A stretch of 13,760 nt of DNA from an uncultured Pelagibacteraceae bacterium. Its GTDB lineage: Bacteria; Pseudomonadota; Alphaproteobacteria; Pelagibacterales; Pelagibacteraceae. The stretch is from contig CACIOV010000020.1 in assembly GCA_902588335.1 (NCBI GenBank), positions 1-13,760 of the forward strand, read 5' to 3'. The translations under genes and the position numbers were made by a program. Under the pieces are notes generated by a model. It worked only from the letters and a program-made list of their open reading frames with translations. It had not been told where the DNA came from and ran no database searches. This document shows positions 5,746-11,525 of this stretch, piece by piece. Numbering within the stretch: the first letter of the stretch is position 1; every line of letters starts with the position of its first letter.

Positions 5746-7071
5746 GCTAAAGAAATAAAAAACCCAGAAACAATAGCTCTTCATGGAGGAGAATATAGAA
5801 GTGATCCAGCAACAACAGCTGTTGCAGTTCCGATTTATCGAACAACTTCTTATCAGTTTAAAAATACTGAAACAGCAGCAAACCTTTTTGCATTAAAAGA
5901 GTTTGGAAATATTTATACACGTATAATGAATCCAACAAATGACGTTTTGGAAAAAAGAATAGCCGCATTAGAAGGTGGTTTAGCCTGTGTTACTGTGGGC
6001 TCGGGCCAAGCAGCATCCACATTTGCAATTACAAATGTTTGTCAGGCAGGAGATAATTTTATTAGTTCTACTGATCTTTATGGAGGAACTGTAAATTTAT
6101 TTACTCATACTTTAAAAAAATTAGGTATAGAAGTTAGATATGCAGATCCATCAGATCCAAAAAATTTTGAAAAACTAATTGATGATAAAACAAGATGTAT
6201 CTACGCAGAAACTTTACCAAATCCATATTTACGTGTTTTTCCTATTAAAGAAGTCTCCGACATAGGACGAAAGTATAATATTCCATTAATCATGGATAAC
6301 ACTGCTTCTCCAGTAATATGCAAGCCTATAGAACATGGTGCAGCTGTTGTTATTCATTCATTGACTAAATTTATAGGAGGTCATGGAACTGTAATTGGCG
6401 GATGTTTAGTAGATGGAGGAAATTTTGATTGGACAACAAATCCAAAAAGACAACCACTATTTAATGAGCCTGATCCAAGTTATGGTGGAGCTGTGTGGGG
6501 TAAAGTTGTACCTGAACTTACAGGAGCAAATGTAGCTTATGCAGTTCGAGCTAGAGTAATACTATTAAGAGATTTGGGTTCTGCTTTAGCTCCAGACAAT
6601 GCTTTTGGAATAATTCAAGGTTTAGAAACAGTTGTATTAAGAATGAAACAACATTGTTCTAATGCTGAGAAAGCTGTTGAATTTTTACAAAATCATAAAA
6701 ATGTAAAAAGAGTAATCTACCCTACTCTTCATAAAGGTGAAATTGGAGCTAGAGCCAAAAAATATTTTAAAGGTGGAAATGGTGGCTTAGTCGGTATTGA
6801 AGTTAAAGGTGGAGTTGAGTCTGGTAAAAAATTTATTGAGAATTTAAAAATGTTTTATCACGTTGCTAACATTGGTGATGCAAGAAGTTTAGCAATACAT
6901 CCAGCTACAACTACGCATAGTCAACTTACCGAGGATGAATTGCTAGCAGCTGGTGTGACACCAGGATATGTAAGACTGTCAATTGGGATTGAGCATCCAG
7001 ATGATATAATTGCTGATCTAAATCAAGCTTTAATTGCTTCAGGAGGAGCTAAATTAAAAGCTGTTAGTTAA
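5743..7071 (+). CDS. metY: O-acetylhomoserine sulfhydrylase (PLP-dependent Cys/Met metabolism family)
   Basis: MetY replaces the acetyl group of O-acetylhomoserine with sulfide, giving homocysteine, or with methanethiol, giving methionine. The 442 residues match the long MetY subfamily rather than the shorter cystathionine gamma-synthases. Landmarks are YTRIMNPTNDVLE (58-70), GSGQAA (86-91), the stacking Tyr113 region STDLYGG, Asp185 in MDNTASP, and the PLP-binding Lys209 in HSLTKFIGGHG (205-215). The C-terminal domain contains HPATTTHSQL and the VRLSIGIEHPDDI block. The gene is a single cistron, driven by a tandem SAM-II/SAM-V-like leader, so high SAM should shut it off at two levels. Its last 8 bases overlap the end of convergent ctaA. 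By eye its codons look less AT-rich than those of its neighbours, as in highly expressed or strongly constrained genes. SAR11 is reported to lack assimilatory sulfate reduction, so the sulfur donor would be an imported or DMSP-derived reduced compound (inference). Confidence 0.95.
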   Translation: MAKEIKNPETIALHGGEYRSDPATTAVAVPIYRTTSYQFKNTETAANLFALKEFGNIYTRIMNPTNDVLEKRIAALEGGLACVTVGSGQAASTFAITNVCQAGDNFISSTDLYGGTVNLFTHTLKKLGIEVRYADPSDPKNFEKLIDDKTRCIYAETLPNPYLRVFPIKEVSDIGRKYNIPLIMDNTASPVICKPIEHGAAVVIHSLTKFIGGHGTVIGGCLVDGGNFDWTTNPKRQPLFNEPDPSYGGAVWGKVVPELTGANVAYAVRARVILLRDLGSALAPDNAFGIIQGLETVVLRMKQHCSNAEKAVEFLQNHKNVKRVIYPTLHKGEIGARAKKYFKGGNGGLVGIEVKGGVESGKKFIENLKMFYHVANIGDARSLAIHPATTTHSQLTEDELLAAGVTPGYVRLSIGIEHPDDIIADLNQALIASGGAKLKAVS

Positions 7072-8104
7072 TTTTAGAATTCTTAAAAACTAAAATTAAT
7101 GAAGTGGTTACCAGAAAGATAGAACCTATTTGGTGCATTGACGCAATGTAAATATTAACACCAGTTAGTATGGTTAAAATTCCTAATAAAATTTGCAAGA
7201 GTAAAGAGGCGAATATTAACATAGATATATTTCGTAGATGAAAAAAATCTTCATTTTTATAAATTGTATAAAGAATAAATAAGTAAAATATAAAAATAAG
7301 ATAAGCTATATTTCTATGTACAAATTGTACTATGGAAGGTATTTCAAAAGCTTTCAATGTAAATAAATCTTTTAAATTTGAATCATCGGGGAAATAAGTT
7401 TGGTTCATTAAAGGCCAAGTTTGATAAATTTGACCAGCATCTAAACCTGAGACAAATGCACCAACAGAAATTTGAACAATAATAAAAAGTATGAAAATTA
7501 TTGTTAAATACGATGGTAATTTTTTATGATGAGTGATGTCATTAAAATTTTTAAATTTAAGATAGTTCCATAGCAACAAGACAAATATAAAAAAAGCTAA
7601 TGTAAGATGTAATGATAAAAAATAATGACTTACATCTGTTCTTTCAGTTAAACCGCTTTTTACCATAAACCACCCTATTACTCCCTGAGAAAATATTAAC
7701 AATAAGATTATATAAAAAGACACCAAAGAGCTTTTTTTTATCATTTTTTTAAAGGTAAAATAAAGAAGGGGTATTAAGTAAAGTAGCCCTATAGCTCGAC
7801 CTAATAATCTATGAGAATACTCCCACCAGTAAATAAATTTAAATTCTTCTAAAGTCATTGAAGAATTTAATAATTTATATTCAGGTATTTTTTTATATAA
7901 AGAGAAAAAATTTTCCCAGTCATTTAAAGATAAAGGAGGTATTATTCCAGACACCAAGTCCCATTTTGTTATTGATAAACCAGAGTCAGTTAATCTTGTA
8001 AGACCACCTATTATTATCATCAAAGCAACAAGAAAAGTTATTAACAATAACCAACGGGCAACATAAATATCTTTATTTTCATCTACCATAAAATTAATAT
8101 ACAT
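7064..8104 (-). CDS. ctaA: Heme A synthase CtaA (COX15 type)
   Basis: CtaA oxidises heme O to heme A in the inner membrane for the aa3-type cytochrome c oxidase. About eight membrane helices are evident. The family motif GGLTRLTDSGLSITKWDLVSG follows the first helix (about 33-53). The four conserved heme-ligand histidine sites appear as EYSHRLLGRAIG (His98), LSLHLTLAF (His166), FVHRNIAY (His263) and SMHQIGS (His324). At 346 residues the length is normal for the proteobacterial type. Two starts are possible, ATG at 8104 or at 8089 (MVDENKDIYV). A TACAAT -10-like box at 8115-8110 would begin the transcript around 8103, so the 8089 start is quite plausible. The stop lies within the metY coding end, giving a tail-to-tail overlap of 8 bp. 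It stands alone between metY and the chorismate mutase. Confidence 0.94.
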   Translation of the reverse strand: MYINFMVDENKDIYVARWLLLITFLVALMIIIGGLTRLTDSGLSITKWDLVSGIIPPLSLNDWENFFSLYKKIPEYKLLNSSMTLEEFKFIYWWEYSHRLLGRAIGLLYLIPLLYFTFKKMIKKSSLVSFYIILLLIFSQGVIGWFMVKSGLTERTDVSHYFLSLHLTLAFFIFVLLLWNYLKFKNFNDITHHKKLPSYLTIIFILFIIVQISVGAFVSGLDAGQIYQTWPLMNQTYFPDDSNLKDLFTLKAFEIPSIVQFVHRNIAYLIFIFYLFILYTIYKNEDFFHLRNISMLIFASLLLQILLGILTILTGVNIYIASMHQIGSIFLVTTSLILVFKNSKIN

Positions 8105-8147
8105 ATCTAATTGTAAAAATTAAAATTGAATAATTGTCACTATTACA
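8105..8147. promoter_or_regulatory. 43-bp divergent intergenic region between ctaA and the chorismate mutase gene
   Basis: This short spacer must serve both divergent genes. On the minus strand GTGACA (8140-8135) is followed by TACAAT (8115-8110) after 19 bases, or TTTACA (8117-8112) after 17, a plausible ctaA promoter. On the plus strand no clear promoter pair or Shine-Dalgarno sequence is visible before the ATG at 8148. Confidence 0.3.
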
Positions 8148-8426
8148 ATGAAAAATAATCTTGGAAAATATAGGAGCAAAGTTGATAAATTAGACAACTC
8201 GATTTTCATCTTAATTAAAAAGAGAACTAAGTTAGTAAAGAATATGCTGGTGTTAAAGAAATTTAAAAAAGAAATTGTCGATCAGAAGAGGATAAATAAC
8301 ATTCTCAAAAAAATCAGAATTAAATCAATTCAAAATGGAATAGATCCAAAAATTACAAAAAGAATATGGAAATCAATGATTTGGAGTTACGTGGATTTTC
8401 AAAGAAGAAATTTTAAAAAGAAATAA
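8148..8426 (+). CDS. aroQ: Monofunctional AroQ-class chorismate mutase
   Basis: Chorismate mutase converts chorismate to prephenate on the way to phenylalanine and tyrosine. The 92-residue, all-helical, strongly basic protein fits the AroQ fold. By hand alignment to E. coli chorismate mutase, YRSKVDKLDNSIFILIKKR (8-26) covers the first helix with Arg9 and Arg26 at two active-site arginine positions, Lys37 matches the active-site lysine, DQKR (45-48) supplies the Asp and third Arg, and Gln85 in DFQRR matches the C-terminal glutamine. The glutamate normally next to the third Arg appears as Ile49. It is a single cistron: its start is 43 bp from divergent ctaA and its stop directly abuts the rpmG stop on the other strand. 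There is no fused prephenate dehydratase or dehydrogenase. Similarity is recognisable but divergent, so the function is likely rather than certain. Confidence 0.78.
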   Translation: MKNNLGKYRSKVDKLDNSIFILIKKRTKLVKNMLVLKKFKKEIVDQKRINNILKKIRIKSIQNGIDPKITKRIWKSMIWSYVDFQRRNFKKK

Positions 8427-8618
8427 TTACTTGCTGTGAGGTGGTAATTTTTTTTCTACAAAGATCTCATGTTTTCGCGTTGCGGGATTATATTTTTTTG
8501 CTTTTAATTTAATTTTTGCTTTTTCACCAGACGATGGTTTTTTAACATAATAATAAAAAGAACTATCAGGTTTGTTCTCAGGAACAAGACGAACTTTTAT
8601 GGAAGTTTTTTTAGCCAT
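8427..8618 (-). CDS. rpmG: 50S ribosomal protein L33
   Basis: L33 is a small large-subunit protein near the E site. The 63 residues begin MAKKTSIKVRLVPE and contain the diagnostic KAKKYNPATRKHEIFVEKKL block (38-57). There are no cysteines, so this is the zinc-free form. A short insertion around PENKPDSSFYYYVKKPSSGE makes it slightly longer than E. coli L33. Its ATG overlaps the end of the merR-type gene by 8 bp, making it the last member of the chaperone-rpmF-plsX-ihfA-merR transcript, and its stop abuts the convergent chorismate mutase stop with no spacer. Confidence 0.93.
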   Translation of the reverse strand: MAKKTSIKVRLVPENKPDSSFYYYVKKPSSGEKAKIKLKAKKYNPATRKHEIFVEKKLPPHSK

Positions 8619-9015
8619 CTTTTAAATTTTTTAACTCTTTAATAATTTTTGCGATATTTTTAACTTTGTTTTTTATCAATTTAGTTGAACTAAAATCACG
8701 CTTATATACACCTAAATTTATAGAATCGTCAATAGAATGTGTTCCTTTCTCGTTTAACATCTTTTTCACACCATTAATTGTTAACCCTTTATCTTTAAGT
8801 AAAAATTTTATGTAACTAATGATTTTAATATCTTTTTTTGAATAGTATCTTCTTCCTCCGGCTTTAATAGTAGGTTTTATTTGTTTGAATTGAGTTTCCC
8901 AATATCTGATCGTATGTGTTTGTGTTTGTCCTGTCTTTTTATTGACAAGATTAAGTTCGTTAGCTACATCTCCAATCGTTTTATAAAGTGTTTCACTTTT
9001 ATTATTATTTTCCAT
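8611..9015 (-). CDS. MerR-family transcriptional regulator of the plsX-ihfA cluster
   Basis: The 134-residue protein has an N-terminal MerR-type winged helix-turn-helix: LYKTIGDVANELNL (about 10-23), THTIRYWETQFKQIKP (34-49) and GGRRYYSKKDIKIISYIKFLL (53-73), followed by GLTINGVKKML. This is the form long found next to ihfA in alphaproteobacteria. Its targets are unknown to me. The C-terminal 50 residues are lysine-rich and probably helical, with no recognisable effector domain or metal-binding cysteines, so it is unlikely to be a classic metal sensor. Its ATG overlaps the ihfA stop by one base (TAATG) and its 3' end overlaps the rpmG start by 8 bp. A weak AAGGA lies about 12 bases before the start. 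Confidence 0.88.
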   Translation of the reverse strand: MENNNKSETLYKTIGDVANELNLVNKKTGQTQTHTIRYWETQFKQIKPTIKAGGRRYYSKKDIKIISYIKFLLKDKGLTINGVKKMLNEKGTHSIDDSINLGVYKRDFSSTKLIKNKVKNIAKIIKELKNLKDG

Positions 9016-9305
9016 TATCTATTAATTTCCTTCTTTAAATATGATGAAGCTTTAAACTTGACAACTTTTCGTGGTAATATTTTAGCCTCAACTTTTGTTT
9101 TAGGGTTTCTTCCAATGCGTTCCTTTTTATTAATTATTTTAAATGTACCAAAAGTAGAAATTTTAATTTTATCTGTTGATTCTAATGCCGAAACCAAAGA
9201 TTCAAAAAAACTATCAACGATCTTTGAAGAAAAACTTTTTGAGAAACCTATATTCTGATGAACTTTTTTAACTAAACTTTTTCGATTAAAGTTTTTTTTA
9301 ATCAT
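9015..9305 (-). CDS. ihfA: Integration host factor alpha subunit (HU/IHF family)
   Basis: IHF is a heterodimeric DNA-bending protein. The 96 residues show the HU/IHF fold: a helical N-terminus (NRKSLVKKVHQNIGFSKSFSSKIVDSFFESL), KISTFGTFKI, then the beta-arm motif IGRNPKT, whose proline intercalates into DNA, and a C-terminal PRKVVKFKASSYLKKEIN. The assignment to alpha rather than beta or HU rests mainly on position between plsX and merR, where alphaproteobacteria carry ihfA. The internal sequence is fairly divergent, with KTKVEAKILPRK in place of the usual KTGEEIPIPAR. It starts 24 bp after the plsX stop, a place usually held by fabH, and its stop overlaps the merR start. Confidence 0.88.
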   Translation of the reverse strand: MIKKNFNRKSLVKKVHQNIGFSKSFSSKIVDSFFESLVSALESTDKIKISTFGTFKIINKKERIGRNPKTKVEAKILPRKVVKFKASSYLKKEINR

Positions 9306-9329
9306 TTACTAAAAATATTACTGCTTTCA

Positions 9330-10334
9330 TTAAGCGTCAACAGTAATTAAATTAGATTCTATCTTTTTAATTAAATTAGCCTTAACAATTTTGTTACATA
9401 CATTTATAGAATAGGCAAATCCTATAGCGTCAGTTGAACCATGGCTTTTAACAACAGGACTCTGCAAACCCAAAAAAATTGCACCATTATATTTTCTAGG
9501 ATCTAGTTTATCCTTAAATCTTTTAAGTGAGCTGTAAGAAAGTAAAGCAGATAATTTACTAAGGGAATTTTTTAAATTTTGAGTTATAAAATTAGCTGTA
9601 CCTTCAGCGGTCTTTAATGCAACATTTCCAGTAAATCCATCTGTTACAACAACATCAACATTTCCATCCATTATATGATTGCCTTCAATATAACCACAAA
9701 ATTCAAAATTTTTTAATTGATTGCTTTTTAAAATAGAAAAAGTTTTTTTTAGAACTTCGTTACCTTTTGTTTCTTCAAGTCCAACATTTAATAAAGCAAT
9801 TTTAGGTTTATCACTTATAAAAAGCGATTTGTACAAAGCAGAACCCATACATGCAAAATCAATTAAATTTTTTTCATCGCATTCTATATTAGCCCCTAAA
9901 TCGAGAACTACATTCATATTATTTTGATTTGGCCACAAACCTGCAAGAGCAGGTTTATTAATTCCATCTATTGTTTTTAAAAGCAATCTTGACATAACTA
10001 ATAAAGCTCCAGTGTTTCCTCCAGATAAAGATATGTCAGATTTCTTTTCTTTTACAGATTCTATAGATCTCCACATGCTTGAATCTTTACCTCTTTTAGC
10101 AGCGCCAAGTGGACTCTCATCATCTTGAATAGTATCGCTTGCATCAACTATTTCACAATATTCTTGTATAGACTTATATTTAGATATTTTTTTTTGGAGC
10201 AAATCTTTTTTACCAAATAAATAAAAGAAATTTTCTTTTTCAGATTTTAAAGAAATTCTGATAGCTTCAATTATCTTGTCAGGAGCATTTTCACCGCTCA
10301 TTGCATCAATAGCAATTTTAACTTTGTTTAACAT
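9330..10334 (-). CDS. plsX: Phosphate acyltransferase PlsX
   Basis: PlsX converts acyl-ACP to acyl-phosphate, the substrate of PlsY, at the start of phospholipid synthesis. It is a peripheral inner-membrane protein. The 334 residues are full length. Motifs are KIAIDAMSGENAPDKII near the N-terminus (the family usually has DAMGGD), SGGNTGALLVMSRLLLK, VLDLGANIECDE, KIALLNVGLEETKGNE, and VVTDGFTGNVALKTAEG towards the C-terminus. It lies 16 bp downstream of rpmF, the classic rpmF-plsX pairing that links ribosome and membrane synthesis. No Shine-Dalgarno sequence is visible. fabH, its usual downstream neighbour, is missing. Confidence 0.95.
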   Translation of the reverse strand: MLNKVKIAIDAMSGENAPDKIIEAIRISLKSEKENFFYLFGKKDLLQKKISKYKSIQEYCEIVDASDTIQDDESPLGAAKRGKDSSMWRSIESVKEKKSDISLSGGNTGALLVMSRLLLKTIDGINKPALAGLWPNQNNMNVVLDLGANIECDEKNLIDFACMGSALYKSLFISDKPKIALLNVGLEETKGNEVLKKTFSILKSNQLKNFEFCGYIEGNHIMDGNVDVVVTDGFTGNVALKTAEGTANFITQNLKNSLSKLSALLSYSSLKRFKDKLDPRKYNGAIFLGLQSPVVKSHGSTDAIGFAYSINVCNKIVKANLIKKIESNLITVDA

Positions 10335-10350
10335 AAAAATTTTGAAAATA

Positions 10351-10530
10351 TTATTTTTTGGGTTCTAGTATTTGCTTGCCGTTATAAAGGCCGGTTTTTA
10401 AATCAATATGATGAGAAAGTCTAAATTCACCAGTTTTTTTATCTTCAATAATATTAACCGAAGAAATTCTATGATGAGACCTTCTTTTATTTCTTCTAGA
10501 CTTAGACGTTTTTCTCTTTGGTACAGCCAT
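10351..10530 (-). CDS. rpmF: 50S ribosomal protein L32
   Basis: I translated this short frame by hand: 59 residues from ATG (10530-10528) to TAA (10353-10351). It begins MAVPKRKTSKSRRNKRRSHH, the characteristic L32 N-terminus, and continues with GEFRLSHHIDLKTGLYNGKQI, matching the alphaproteobacterial C-terminal half. There are no cysteines, so the zinc ribbon seen in some L32 proteins is absent, as is common in alphaproteobacteria. It lies between the cytochrome chaperone gene (9 bp upstream) and plsX (16 bp downstream). Confidence 0.95.
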   Translation of the reverse strand: MAVPKRKTSKSRRNKRRSHHRISSVNIIEDKKTGEFRLSHHIDLKTGLYNGKQILEPKK

Positions 10531-10539
10531 TTTTAATAT

Positions 10540-11064
10540 CTATTTATAAATAAAATTTAATTCACCACTTAATACACTATCAGGAGTTAAATCAAAACAA
10601 AAAGCTTCATATTTATTAAAATAATCTATTAAAAAGTCATTAATAGAGTGTTTTTTTGTGTCATTTACCACCAAATATTTATGTAGGAAGTTTTTTTTAG
10701 ATATAAAGTTTTTCTTATTATATTTTTCACAGTATAATAAAATATTATAAAAGTCCTTAATGAGGGATTTCATATTTTTATTTACAACAACATCTCCATA
10801 TCCTATCTCTCTCATATTTTGCTCTATTTGCTTAAAAATTAAGTCAAAAATTTTTTGATTAAAAATTTCATATGATTGATTATGTTTGTTGCGTTTTATT
10901 TTATTAAATAAAAATGAGACATGTATGAATATTAAATTAATGCGATTTTGAAAAGTATCTACTAGACTAAACTTAGTATAGAATAATTTATTTCGTGATA
11001 ATAAAAGAATTTTGCTGTATAAAGTATATTCTTTTGTGTTAGTTTGTTTTAAGTTTTTTGTCAT
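10540..11064 (-). CDS. Ubiquinol-cytochrome c chaperone family protein
   Basis: This family (CBP3-like) is named for an assembly factor of the mitochondrial cytochrome bc1 complex. The bacterial members are widespread in alphaproteobacteria and poorly studied. The 174-residue protein shows the family core: LYSKILLLSRNKLFYTKF (15-32), DTFQNRINLIFIHVSFLFNKIK with its conserved Asp-Thr and Arg, IFDLIFKQIEQNMREIGYGD (72-91) followed by VVVNKNMKSLIKDFYN, and the closing TPDSVLSGELNF. It is highly AT-driven in composition (Asn, Lys, Phe, Ile). It is the first gene of the minus-strand cluster, and its ATG touches that of divergent bamE without any spacer. No alternative ATG, GTG or TTG lies in its first 20 codons, so the start is fairly secure. 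A role in bc1 maturation is inferred from the family. Confidence 0.82.
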   Translation of the reverse strand: MTKNLKQTNTKEYTLYSKILLLSRNKLFYTKFSLVDTFQNRINLIFIHVSFLFNKIKRNKHNQSYEIFNQKIFDLIFKQIEQNMREIGYGDVVVNKNMKSLIKDFYNILLYCEKYNKKNFISKKNFLHKYLVVNDTKKHSINDFLIDYFNKYEAFCFDLTPDSVLSGELNFIYK

Positions 11065-11517
11065 ATGAGAAAAAGTACATATTTATTATTCATTTTGCTA
11101 TTATTTATTACTGGATGTCAACGTAACGAGGTAATAAAGAGCCATGGGGTATCATATTTAGAAAAAAGGGAAAAGTTAATTATTGTAAATAAATCTAACA
11201 AAAATGACACAATCAAAATTTTTGGTCAACCTGCAACAAAAGGAATGACCAATAACAATTTGTGGATTTATATTGAAAGAACTAAAACTAGAGGAAAGCT
11301 ATTAAAGTTGGGTAGAGACTATCTTAAAAAAAATAATGTCTTAGTATTAGAATTTAATAAATACGGCATTCTATCAAAAAAAGATTTTTATAATAAAGAA
11401 AACATGAAAAAATTAAGCTTTGCAAAAAATATTACTGAAAATGAAATACGTAGAGAAAATTTTATTCATAGTTTCTTATCCAGCATAAGACAAAAAATGC
11501 AAACTAGAAGAAGATAA
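11065..11517 (+). CDS. bamE: BamE/SmpA-family outer-membrane lipoprotein
   Basis: BamE is an accessory lipoprotein of the BAM complex that inserts beta-barrel proteins in the outer membrane. The 150-residue protein begins with a lipoprotein signal peptide, MRKSTYLLFILLLF, ending in the lipobox ITGC with Cys18 as the lipidated residue. The SmpA/OmlA domain follows: HGVSYLEKREKLIIVNKSNKND (27-48), FGQPATKG (53-60) and NNNLWIYIERTKTRG (63-77), the typical pattern of a helical start, a Gly-x-Pro turn and a W-x-Y-I-E strand. The C-terminal 45 residues are basic and helical and ordinary for alphaproteobacterial members. The location, divergent from the cytochrome chaperone gene, is conserved in alphaproteobacteria. 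It converges on hppA with an 8-bp gap. TATAAA (11018-11023) and TATATT (11025-11030) could be -10 boxes within the opposite gene, without a good -35. Confidence 0.87.
   Translation: MRKSTYLLFILLLFITGCQRNEVIKSHGVSYLEKREKLIIVNKSNKNDTIKIFGQPATKGMTNNNLWIYIERTKTRGKLLKLGRDYLKKNNVLVLEFNKYGILSKKDFYNKENMKKLSFAKNITENEIRRENFIHSFLSSIRQKMQTRRR
11092..11121 (-). promoter_or_regulatory. Candidate promoter for the chaperone-rpmF-plsX cluster, inside bamE
   Basis: On the minus strand a perfect TTGACA (11121-11116) is followed after 18 bases by CAAAAT (11097-11092), which matches four of six -10 positions. Transcription would start near 11085, about 20 bases before the chaperone ATG. The -35 falls on the codons of the BamE lipobox (Gly-Cys-Gln), so promoter and signal peptide would share the same bases. 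Confidence 0.4.
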
Positions 11518-11525
11518 TTTTAAAT

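Noticed and set aside
8619..9020. tRNA gene near merR, as often found beside this cluster in alphaproteobacteria
   Set aside because: No cloverleaf, TTCRA T-loop or suitable spacing was found. The merR, rpmG and chorismate mutase genes occupy all the bases there.
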